Assembly (NCBI GenBank): GCA_023630585.1
Contig: CM042540.1
Location: forward strand, 23,850,074-23,914,073
Length of the DNA stretch: 64,000 bases
DNA from: Cranoglanis bouderius
Lineage: Eukaryota > Chordata > Actinopteri > Siluriformes > Cranoglanididae
Direction of reading: 5' to 3'
The notes beneath the pieces are model-generated. The model was not told where the DNA came from, made no database searches, and worked only from the letters and a program-made list of their open reading frames with translations. The translations under genes and the position numbers were made by a program. Positions 10,061 to 20,738 of the stretch are shown here, in pieces. How positions within the stretch are numbered: position 1 is the first letter of the stretch; every line of letters begins with the position of its first letter.

Positions 10061-10665
10061 TGCTTATGGTGTAGCACAAACAGTAAAATTCCGGAGGCTG
10101 TGGGTGTACATGTTCTTATCAGTGCAAGCACAAATTTTCAAACTCTACTATTTTATTATGTTAGGCCTATGGTCTATGTAAAAGGAACAAAATAAATCTT
10201 TCATTTTGTTCTTAATCACATGACCCATAAGAATAAATAATGAGCAATTTGTCAGATTGATTTGCAAAGTCAGTACTTACTAAAACCAAACCAATCACTT
10301 ACTAGTGCTATGGCTCCACATTTGAACTATTTTCTCTCCATGATTTGTATTATTGAGTGTTTAAGCAGCTTTCACTACTGTGATATCTTGTTGGACTTTT
10401 ATAGCATAAAGCACTGGTGATGTTTACAACTACAAAGGTGATAAGAGGTAGGAACAGTAATATACCGAATGACCAAAACTCAGTTAAATACGGCAATCAA
10501 CTTGAAGAATTATGACTATAGAAATATTTTGTCTCTGATAAAATGTGATTGCCTTAATTCATTGGATGGCAGTGGTGCCACAGGAAGCAGCTATAATATT
10601 TCCCTAAAGTAACTTTTTAAGGTGAGGCTGGAATTATTTCCATCTCTTGTCACTTTCTCCTGTAG
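10061..10665. other. Intronic sequence, nothing recognised
   Basis: This is the last part of the long PP1 intron. A pyrimidine-rich tract (cactttctcctgtag) precedes the exon acceptor at 10664-10665. Confidence 0.5.
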
Positions 10666-10801
10666 GTGGTGGAGGAAGGCTATGAATTCTTTGCCAAGAG
10701 GCAGTTGGTGACGCTTTTTTTCTGCGCCAAACTATTGTGGCGAGTTCGACAACGCTGGGGCCATGATGAGTGTGGATGAGACCCTCATGTGTTCTTTTCA
10801 G
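10666..10801 (+). pseudogene. ppp1cc: PP1 catalytic subunit exon (residues about 250-294) with 1-bp insertion
   Basis: This exon follows 93-316 in the PP1 gene. It starts VVEEGYEFFAKRQLVTLF and then breaks: the T run at 10715-10721 has seven T where the conserved reading needs six. After skipping one T, the conserved YCGEFDNAGAMMSVDETLMCSFQ reading resumes to the donor at 10802. The exon is 136 bp where PP1 genes have 135. It carries Tyr272 and Cys273 of the substrate and toxin-binding loop. The lesion is in a homopolymer, so a sequencing error is possible. A second lesion in the last exon makes real decay more likely. Confidence 0.88.
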
Positions 10802-10954
10802 GTATAGAGGATACTGGGAAATGGGCTTCCCTTCTATTTGTATTACAAGCATCAGAGATGCAAGGTGTGGGAGGGCACACCAAATCTTTAGTCAGGACAC
10901 ATAATAGTAGACTTTTTCTATTCTCAAAAGTGGGTGCTATGGTGATGTGTTTTT

Positions 10955-13315
10955 CTATTTATTTATTTATTTATTTATGTTTAATACATTTTATTTATTT
11001 GAAAAGGGACCATGTACAATTTTTAACATAAATGTTTCCATTTCATGCATTGTACCGGATTTAGCCAAAGGCTAATTTTCATCCGTAGTCCCCTGGCAGG
11101 TCATCACTAACATAAATAATAAAATAACACAAACAATTCCTACATACAATAAAGCATACATAGGGCCAAAAAGAATAACAAAACAAAAAAAAATTTAAGG
11201 AATCAATTAAACTGCAACCATGCCATGTCAATGTTTACAAAGTTGGGTCGATTTTTAAAAAAATATTTTAACTTTAATTTAAAAAGACCAATAGATGTAA
11301 ACCCTTTTATATCCTCTGGTAAGTCATTCCAATGAGTAGTACCTTTCACTGAAAAAGACGATAATCCAAAAGCAGAATGATGAAAAGGAACAACATAATC
11401 ACTTATAGATGATAATCTGATAGAGTTTTTAAAATGAAAATGAACATAATCACAGAGTACAGAAGGAGCCAAACCATTTAAAATTTTATATACCATACAC
11501 AAATTTGAAAAAAGTTTAAAATTGTCAAAACAAAAAAAAAATATGTTTAATAAATGGTGATTTGTTTTTTTTTATCTACATTTTTTTTTAAATCTGCTTA
11601 TATAGGGATTTTAAGGGTTTAATCACAGTTTCACCAGCTTTACTCCAGCATGTCAAACAGTATGACATATGAGAAAGGAGTATAGTGTGCATAAAAGTCT
11701 TAGCTACATCAATAGAGAGACACTGTCTAATTTGTCTAAAATGTACCAAGTTATATTTAATAGTCCTCACCATTTTCTTTACATGTTTTTTTAAAACTAA
11801 GATTTGGGTCCAATATTACGCCGAGATAATTGAACTCCGTAACTATTTCTATCCTTTCACCATTAATAAAAATATCAACATTGAGAGAATGAATTTGTTT
11901 TAGAGAAGAACATCCCTTTCGTTTTACCAATGACACGATTGCTTCAGCCACTGTGCAATCCTTTCCATTTCTCGCATGTATAAAAACAAAAAGTATCATC
12001 AGCATACATTTGTACTTGTATCCTTTCTCACTGTTGCGGGAGATCATTAATACACAGACTAAATAATAAGGGATCTAACACTGATCCTTGGGGTACACTC
12101 ATTGTATAATGTAAGCTAAAGGACTGAACCCCTTAATTTTTACACACTGTTCTCTCTATTTGATAAATATGAGGATATCCACGCTAAAGCTCCAGATGAA
12201 AACTGAAATTTAGACGGTTTAGAAACAACTTTGTGATTAACTGTGTGTGCTTTACGCAAATCTAAAAATATAGCATCAACTAATCCTCCTTTGTCAAGTC
12301 TAGATTTTATTTGCTCTATTAAATGTAAAGTAGCTGTTTCAGTAGAATAATTTACTCTGAATCCAAACTGCATACAATGTAAACCAATCTTAACTGTATT
12401 AAGATAGGATGACAGATGTTCAGAAACGATCTTCTCCGCAACCTTTGAGAGTACTGGCAGTATGCTTATGGGTCTATAATTACTAACTTCACAATGATCT
12501 CCAGATTTAAAAATAGGAGTAACAATGGCTTGTTTCCATGCAGTAGGAAAAACACTATATTCAAATGACAAATTAATTAAATGAGTAATGACAGGGATTA
12601 AAATATATTTGTGAGTTTTTACAAACATAGTGTCAAATTGATGAGCATCTCTACATTTCAATTTCAACAATCTCTACAAATTTTTTTAATGAGCTAATAA
12701 CTTTATTGACTTGCATTTCATTAGTCATGGTTAGATTTAAACCTTGACCCACATCATCAATCGGAAGAATATTTGTTTCCCTTCTTGCAAATTTTTCCTC
12801 TAATTCAGTAACACAATTAATAAAAATAAAATAAACAACCTATTAAAAGTAGTAGCAATAATCGTCTTCAATTAGCTTTCCCTGAACCTTGAGCTTAAAA
12901 TCTCCTGTAGAATTTGGTTCTTTCCGTTTTTTCCTTTCCGTTTACTTCAGGTTAGTATTTATTTCAGCTCTCTTCCAGACTTAATAGCTTTCTTTAATAC
13001 TAAATCTATATTCTTTATCAGCTTCCATAAATTCTCATTGAACCACGGTAAATTATTTTTATGCTTGGCTCTTACAGAATTAATTCTATTAAAAAGTGTA
13101 TTACAACCATAATCTATATCCCTAGAAGATATTATTATAAAAAAAATAGTAGAAGTTACTGTATTATTTTTAAATCTGTGTTGATAAGGAAGACCGCTAG
13201 TAACTAATCTGCAATGACTGAATTTGTTAATATTTGGCTTGTTGGAGTGTGTAATTGTAAAGGGGCAAAAACAAATTTCACTGCATTTTTGTAACTTGGT
13301 AGAACAGCAATCCAT
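10955..13315 (-). mobile_element. Degraded L2/CR1-like LINE in antisense to PP1
   Basis: Reading the minus strand from 13315 down there is an endonuclease-RT linker (RAKHKNNLPWFNENLWKLIK at 12959-13315). A reverse transcriptase core follows at 12140-12670, with SNYRPISILPVLSKVAEKI, a QFGFR motif and a damaged FLDLRKAHTVNHK motif. C-terminal pieces lie at 11588-11773 and 11203-11502 (KGTTHWNDLPEDIK). The tail is an (ATAA)n run at about 10958-10977. The RT catalytic block is missing or frameshifted, so it is dead. It fills most of the last PP1 intron. Confidence 0.85.
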
Positions 13316-13972
13316 TTGTGTGGATCTTTTTAAAGGAAGATCTGTTTATCTCATTGCATTCAAATGCCATCCATATATGGATATCAATATCAGGAAAATG
13401 AACAATCTAATTTTGCCATTCTAATTTGCCATTTTAATATGCACTTTGGTTGTATGCATATAAATACATTGTCACCCACCATTTCTTCTGTGCAAAATGC
13501 AAATAGTCAAGACTAAGAGTGGTAAGTCAGCCAGATGTCACTGTGGCAGGAATCAGTGTTGTGATGGAAGTAAATGTAACTGTCACCACAGTGAAGCATC
13601 TACTACTGTTGAGTGTTGAAAGCAGATTGTCTTGAGGGTGTTCACAGATGTTCCTTAGACGTTCACAGGTTGTTCTTCAGAAAGACTTGGCAGATATTTT
13701 TTTTTTACATAAAAATATATTTATTTATTTATGTGACATAATTTTGAAATATTTAAACGATGTATACTACTTCATAACGACAGTCTAATGCGATCACACT
13801 GTATAAATTGCATTTGCATGGTGATACATGTTGTGTCATTTGATATCTGCCTCTTTAACCTGATGTAATCCTAATAGCTGGATCAACAAAAACATGTTGA
13901 TACAAAATGTAAATATGCAAGTATCTGTTTTAATAGAAACCATCATTAGAATCTTCTGCGATTTCCTCACAG

Positions 13973-14108
13973 ATTTTAAAACCAGCAGAAAAGAAGAAGG
14001 TCGAACTCGAGCCGTCCAGTGACTCCACCGCGGAACATGGTCACCAAGCAGGGCAAAGAAGTAAAGCCTGCCACCAGTGCACTGGCCATTTTTGGACTTG
14101 TGTTATGA
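13973..14108 (+). pseudogene. ppp1cc: PP1 gamma C-terminal exon with frameshifts
   Basis: After the acceptor at 13971-13972 the frame reads ILKPAEKKK, the start of the last exon of PPP1CC. One extra base then shifts it, and the gamma-type tail (SNSSRPVTPPRNMVTKQGK) is read in another frame, with a second extra base before the expected stop. The tail has the VTPPR site, which in PP1 is phosphorylated by CDKs. RPVTPPR..TKQ is what separates gamma from alpha and beta. As written, the shifted frame ends with TGA at 14106-14108. Two indels here and one in the previous exon suggest a decaying duplicate or a low-quality assembly stretch. Confidence 0.8.
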
Positions 14109-15430
14109 TGTTTCTTTAATTTGTCACAGCTTCCAGAGGTTTTCTCTGGCATAGTGGTTGTGTGGAATCACTTGAAACTGTCGACAGTTTAGGCTTTTTT
14201 GCATGCATGTTTTTTTTTTTTGTTGTTGTTGTTTTTCCTCCCGGTTTTGTCCATCTGTTTCCATTTTTCCCCAGAGTTTTCTCTCCATTTTTGTATTCCA
14301 TCTACTTTCTTACAACAACTGGACTTCCAACGTGCTTTGGATACTTCAAGATGCACATTTCTTGTTTTTGTCTCGTATATTATTTTAGTTTCATCTCTTA
14401 TATGCATAGTGGCAAAGCATTCACACCGTTTTGGCACCAGTTAATGCAGGGAACTTTTCTATCTGTGGAAGCACTCCACCATTTCTTCTGCATAATTTTC
14501 TATGTTTGGCTCCCTGTGTACCCATTTAAACCACTGTGAACAAAAAAGCTAAATATATTCAGTTTATCAAATGGAGCAAATGGCATCTGAACACTAGCTT
14601 TTGTGTGAATGTGCCAAATTTGCTGCTATATCCAATTGTATTTTAAGAAATGTTTTAAGATTACGATTCCTGTTATAAAAATTGTTTTCATAAAGGTAAT
14701 GAAAACCATAAATTAATTCATGCGTAATGAATCTGTTGATCTGTAGCATTGTATTAAAGCTGAGCACATCTAGCTGGTGTGTGTTTTATGAAACAGATCA
14801 TATCCAAATTAAGCAATTAGCATTAAACCTCAGTTTTTATTTTACCAAGATGCATTGTTTTTGTTTAGTTTTTTTTTCTTCAGTAGACTTTTTGTTTAGG
14901 ATTAAGTAGTTTTGCATCAGGTGTGAACAAGTCAGAGTATAGGTTTCTGATGAGGGCATTTTGTTGTGTGCATTTTCACTCAGGGCACGCAGTTTTTTGG
15001 CATGCCTCTTCATAATGTAGCTCCATGTCATGTGTGTCATTATCTGACAAGTTCTGCATTTTAAAAAAAATGTTTTAAGATATCTTATGTGTCTCCCAAA
15101 CCAACTGTTTATACAAAAACAATTTGTTCAGTCTTGGCAATAACTCACAATTTTCCACATTATAAATAATTGTAATACTTGATTAAATAAAATGTCATGT
15201 TAATTGGAGTACACACAGAAACTACAAATCACATTCTTGTTTTGTACTTTCAAAGTGTATGCAATATGTTACTTTTAAAGAACAAGTTAGAAAGATTTTT
15301 CTAAGATTGGTTTCGATTTACAGAAAGCGGATGCACATTCTTAGTGCTCACCTGTGCCCTTGCTCATTCATGCAATTACCAAATCAGCCAATCATGTGGC
15401 AACAGTGCAATCCCACAAAATAATACAGAT
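14109..15430 (+). other. Probable PP1 3' untranslated region and downstream sequence
   Basis: This is T-rich sequence directly after the last PP1 exon, with an AATAAA near 15186. Short ORFs here are low-complexity. I cannot place the true 3' end. Confidence 0.45.
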
Positions 15431-15439
15431 ACAGGTCCA

Positions 15440-15670
15440 AGAGCTTCAGTTAATGTTCACATCAAACATCAGAATGGAGAAAAAAAGAAACATTACACTC
15501 AGTGACTGACTGTGGCATGGTTGTTGGTGCCAGAAAGGGGCTGGTTTCAGTATTTCAGAAACTGCTGATCTCTTAAGATTTTCACACACACCCAGTCCTC
15601 TAATATTTACACAGGAATGGTGCACAGAATAGGAATCTGATGCTACAATGGGCACAGGCTCACCACACAG
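15440..15670 (+). mobile_element. Tc1-like transposase N-terminal fragment
   Basis: The plus strand carries a degraded helix-turn-helix segment, including DCGMVVGARKGLVSVFQK and DFHTHP, typical of Tc1-like transposase N-termini. It is frameshifted and lacks the catalytic part. Confidence 0.55.
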
Positions 15671-16323
15671 AACTGTAGTGCGACTGGCGAAGCCCCAACT
15701 ATGTGTGGACTTAACGACTATTACTATATTAGAATTCTAGCCAGCACATTAAACTTAAAAATATTTTAAAAGCATGTTGATATGATGTCTGTCAGCTACA
15801 TTAAATGCTACTGTCTTCATTTGAAGAAAGCTTGTTTAATACTCATTGTTTTTACCATTTTAATTAAGTTAAAATAATCTTAATATTTAAACTGTGCTCA
15901 CTGCCTGTTTACCCCACAATACATGTGCATCAACACGTCTCTTCATTTTTGACATTTTTTTGTAATGTTGAATTAGAGATATGCTGACATTTTTAATAGT
16001 CAGAAACTAACAGAAAGGCCTGCATAATAATTGAATATTATTATTGTGCATATACTATTGTATGAAAGATCTATATGAAGTGATTTCAAGGACACAGATT
16101 TAGCTCAATGTAGGCAATAGTATGACCAGAAGATTTTTTTAAATCTGTTGGTCAAAGTACTAGGCCTAGGCCTAACTTATGTCTATTTATGTTTATGAAA
16201 TGAACTTTAAGAATTTTTACATTTGACCAATTGGGTTCTCTCTTTTTTCAAGAAGCACATAATACAATATACTTTGTGATGCTAATTCATCAGAAGTTAG
16301 CAAACATGCTATTTTAACATACC

Positions 16324-16364
<41 letters not shown>

Positions 16365-16889
16365 AACTTTTAATTTTTTAGAAATGCAATTGCGTGATTT
16401 GACCACAAGAGGGCATCTCCGTTGTCCGATTGTAAACTTTATTTCCAGTTTACTGAGAAAAGGTCAAATGAAATTGTAGATTAGAAAATTAACATAACAA
16501 TAGTTTTAGGTTTTATCTTTATCTTAACACCACCTCCCATTACAGCAGGGGATGTTACTGTCAGATACTGTTCCCCTGTTTCCAGTAAGAAAGAAGCTCC
16601 ATACAAGTATTACATAGAAAACTTCAATAACATTAAAAAAAAAAAAAAAATCTTTTGTCTGAGGCTTAAAATACCAATAACAAGCATTAAATTTACTTTC
16701 TCTCTATGTACATTGCATCTGCTATTGACATACAACAGTGTCTGTACTGGCAACAGCATAGTTCACCCTCGAGGCATTTTTACACCAAATGACCTTCAGT
16801 ATCAACCCAGGGGATATCACTCTTGTACCTAAATGGTCCCCCTAAATAGGCTTAAAAATAATATTATTCCTCAAGCTAATTATTAATGA
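15671..16889. other. Intergenic, nothing recognised
   Basis: AT-rich sequence with a run of about 32 T at 16325-16357 and an A run near 16635-16650. No gene or defined repeat seen. Confidence 0.45.
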
Positions 16890-18330
16890 AAGAATTAATA
16901 TTGATGTTTACATTACAGAGACATGATTCCAGTAGTCCAAACGTAAAACATAAAAAGACAACAAACCAACAAATAAGAGCTTCAATCTCTTGTTATAAAG
17001 TGCAATGAGCAATTAGGTAGAAATAAATACAGAGTGTTTAAAATCTGAATTGGGAAATGCATATTTGTATAAATGAGAGATGGAGTCAGAATATGCTTCT
17101 CATGTGTAAAATGGGGAAAATAGTATGGGTGACAAATAAGTAACATAAGTTCATTAGACATGCTACGTTAAAACAAACTCTGTGAGAAGAAAGAGAAACT
17201 TCCAGAGAAAGTCAATTATCCATAGAGATGATCCAGTATATCTTCCTAATCATTACTCCACTGGTTTCAATTCCTTAAAGAAACCCATGCTTTGTTATTA
17301 GGGTAAAAGCTTAGGAGTCTTTGAGCAGGTAACACTGTCACTCACACAATTATATGTCATCTGTTATGGTCTCAAATAGTCATGCAGTTTGTGTCACCCA
17401 GACAAAGAGTATTACCAGTCAGTATCTTGCAGCTCTTCCATGCTGCGTTCATTCCAAATTTTTGAGATGTGTAATATTATGGTCTGATTTCCCCAGTAGG
17501 TGAGCGACTACAAGCTCTTTATATGCATCAGGCACAATTCCAAACATTGATCAAAGTTAAGTGACTGGTGTGTTGGACAATCAATATACTGCTGCAGTGT
17601 GGGAGGATGATCGGAAAGTTTGCAGGTGTTAAAGTCACCCAACACGAACACTGGCTGATCTGGAAAAGAAGAGCATTAACTCTCCACTATACTTTCCACC
17701 TCCTCAGCATTATTCAGGCCCAGGTACATACGTTAGGATATTAATGTCATCTGTCCAAATTCTCTTGGCAAAGATTGAGTCTAAATGAGACTGTGTTTCA
17801 TAGTCAGGGTACAAATCTGTTCATGTGTATGCATACTGTGTTGCCCAACAATTATCAATAAATATGACTTTGCTTTATCTCTGTCATTATCAAAGTACAA
17901 TGTAAATCGTCCTCTTTGAGCCAGGTTTCAACTGAGCACTCCAAATTTAGCTTCGTTTAAAGATCTGAGAAGTGCCTTAATTTGGGGAAGGAAGCCGACA
18001 GCCACAGTTTGTTTTTAACCATTCCTGTATACCTCCTCTAGAGCCTCACTTCTTTGTAGCTCTTTGCCTCACTGTGCCCGATAAGGTTCAAGACAATCTG
18101 CCCACAACAATTCCAAGCGATTACACAAAACTCCGACTCCAACTCCAGAAGCGTAACATCAGGTGTTCTCCTGTCTATATGAGTGGGAGTTGGCTGTTGC
18201 TGGGTTAACCCGAGGCTCTCGTCGTTAAGAAAAATGCAAGAGCAGAATATAACGTCCAAATTGCTAAAAAAGCTCCATATTTATATGACTAGAGAGTGAA
18301 ACCTCGAATGAACAAAGACCAACCAAACCA
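16890..18330 (-). mobile_element. Degraded LINE, copy A (inverted relative to copy B at 34-36 kb)
   Basis: The minus strand matches the plus strand of 33940-36140 in many long segments. Examples are the start motif around 18180-18300 against 34000-34125, the segment at 17281-17335 against 35010-35065, and the 3' end at 16900-17060 against 35985-36125. Copy A is shorter because of internal deletions. No intact endonuclease or RT frame remains. Confidence 0.8.
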
Positions 18331-18595
18331 ACATAAATCAACAACACATACTAAAAATACCATTAAAGTTAAAAACAAACAAACCTTGTTAGTACAAACA
18401 AGTATGTTATGTGTACATAACACATGAAGCACCGGGTTAGCATGCACAGTGGTACTAGCATTAGATACTGGACATAACATGTATATTTTACAGTAGAAAG
18501 TATAGGACTAGTTCAGAAATGAGAATTTTTACAACAGAGAGGTTAATCCATAGGATTTCTGATGCCGTTAGATATATTTTACTATGAAAAATGTA

Positions 18596-18695
18596 NNNNN
18601 NNNNNNNNNNNNNNNNNNNNNNNNNNNNNNNNNNNNNNNNNNNNNNNNNNNNNNNNNNNNNNNNNNNNNNNNNNNNNNNNNNNNNNNNNNNNNNN
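18596..18695. other. Assembly gap (100 N)
   Basis: Exactly 100 N bases, the usual placeholder for a scaffold gap of unknown size. Genes may be missing here. Confidence 0.99.
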
Positions 18696-18795
18696 ATGGA
18701 CGGTCACAAGCAATCAAACAAAGCCGAGCTGCTTGAATTTTTGCAGAGAGAGAGGCATGAAGTCACCCAACATCAATGTGAAAGAGAAATGTAGC

Positions 18796-20116
18796 CACAA
18801 AGTGGCGATGTAACCTACTAAAATAATAAAATAGTGTTAGTTAATGTTTTAAAAATGTTTTAAAGCACAAGATACTACTACAAATGAACTTGGGACATGA
18901 AAACAAATCATCATTAAATCAAGCATCCAGGAGGAAACAGAGTTGTGGATTTTAATCAGTTTGCACTTATTTGAGTATTTCCCTGTTTCCCCACAATTTT
19001 TTTCATATAAAGAAATAATTTATTTTTCAACTCTTTTTTTTAAAATAGATAGATAGATAGATAGATAGATATAATATATATTTACATACTTTAGTTATCC
19101 ATGTATCCTTAAATCACAAAAACAGTACAACAGGTTGAAACCAGCTCTTATGCTTTAAAAAAAAACAAAAAAAAACAAACAAATAATTTAATACCAAAGA
19201 TTACAAATGATATATTGAATGGTACAGTTTATTTTCTTTCCTATAATAAACATAAGAAGTAATATATTAATGTTTTATCCACGAAGGAATTGCTGTGTAC
19301 TTCAGTAATGGTAGACATGATAAACGTTAACTGCAGTACATAAAGTTTCCAAAAATACGAAACATCTTTTGCCTCTAGCTTGCTCATTAGGGATAAATTC
19401 ATACATTTAAAATCTATAAAATTTATATCCTGAATTTATATATTTGGGTAAAGCTGCTTTGGGACAATGTCCATTGTTAAAAGCGCTATACAAATAAAAC
19501 TGAATTGAATTGAATTGAACTTTGCAACTGGTTAACGGTACAAACTCCACAGCGAGAATAAATTGGCTGATTATCGTCGATCGTGTACAAGTAAATAATA
19601 TAAATAATAAAGTACATTTATGCATGGGATGACTGACTAATGTGAACCTCTATTGACTGGCTTTGAATCATATAAATGAGAACATGACAAGTTTTTTTGA
19701 GAGAGAGAGAAGAGAGGAACGACTGTTTATAGCTACTATAAAGTAAGTGAGAACAGGAACTAACTTGTTTAGCATGAGGACGTGCTGTTACAGGAAAATG
19801 ATCAGCTTTGGGGTGGTAACAGCAATCCTGCTTCATCACACCGCCCCGTACTGGATGACTTTCCAATAAAAGTGTTTTATTCCTCATAGATCCTACTTAC
19901 TGATTAGTAGAATACAGTCATAAAGTCCATGTTGTCATGGACTTTGCCAGCTGTCATGTAGGTGTAGTAGCTGCTCATGAATCCAGATTTAAACAGATTT
20001 TATTCCCTTCAGTGTGTGAGGTGGGTGAAAAATATCTGCTTCCATCTAGTGGTCAAAATGAGCATTTTCAGCATGCATGTTTTTCAGCTGTGACAAAATG
20101 TGCACAAAAACCACTA
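18796..20116. other. Intergenic with GATA microsatellite and a dispersed repeat
   Basis: A short (ATAG)n tract lies at 19048-19070. At about 19375-19520 there is a known type of fish dispersed repeat with the tail GTTAAAAGCGCTATACAAAT followed by (TTGAA)n. Its left part, reversed, resembles sequence at 31825-31860. No coding region seen. Confidence 0.5.
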
Positions 20117-20275
20117 ACTCAACAACATTTCGGTGTTTTAGAGAAGAGGAGGAGTTGTACGGTCAGATTTCTAGTGGAATAAAAGACAAGGGACGATGAG
20201 AATTTAAAAAATAATAATAAAAAAATAAAGGATTGTCTTTGGAAGTTATGCCCGGTTTCAAAACCAACGACTTTT
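20117..20275 (+). repeat. Upstream region of the coiled-coil gene, duplicated at 31603-31761
   Basis: This 160-bp segment is about 90% identical by eye to 31603-31761 in the same orientation. It contains AATAAAAG (about 20179-20186), which could act as a TATA-like box. It lies 0.5-0.6 kb upstream of the coiled-coil gene start. The copy implies tandem duplication of the locus start. A possible 5' untranslated exon ends at a consensus donor near 20351. Confidence 0.75.
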
Positions 20276-20608
20276 TTTTTTTTTTTTTTTTTTTTTAATA
20301 CTTATCAAGGAATTTGCTGCCAGAACAAACAAGAAAGAAAATTTTCTAAAGGTAAGAACATGTTTTGTTGTGGATGTTGTTGTTGTTGTTGTTGTGCACT
20401 GCTGCATGCATTTATTTTATGGATCTATCTGTCCTGTGCTTCTGCTATACGGACATTTATAACTGTGTGAATGGTTTCTCTGTCTGTCTATCAGTAAAAC
20501 CAGACAGTGGTCTGATGTCCTTGTTCAGCGTCGCACAGCGAGTTTGGGTTGAATTTAATAGCACTGAACATGACGAGGTGTCTTGGTGGAAACCGCGCGC
20601 GTCACAGA

Positions 20609-20655
20609 ACGGTTCTGGTTTCAGAATAGATCCAGAACGTTCTCGAAAAGTTCAG
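20609..20655 (+). promoter_or_regulatory. Heat-shock-element-like site upstream of coiled-coil gene
   Basis: The sequence AGAACGTTCTCGAAA at 20634-20648 is a perfect three-unit heat shock element (nGAAnnTTCnnGAAn), and a fourth TTC unit follows with one base extra spacing. A second GAAcggTTC lies just before it (20617-20625). The site is about 90-100 bp upstream of the start codon at 20739. This suggests HSF-driven, stress-inducible expression, by inference only. Confidence 0.45.
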
Positions 20656-20738
20656 AGAAAAACAGACGCTCAGTTTTTCACTGAACTTCACACCGACAAG
20701 TTGTTTATCAGACGTGTTAAGGTGAAGGTGATAATATA

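Noticed and set aside
18696..18795. Short ORF starting right after the N gap (MDGHKQSNKAELLEFLQRER)
   Set aside because: It could be the end of a coiled-coil exon cut by the gap, but it has no clear acceptor and no close match to the modules downstream. I left it out as a gene.
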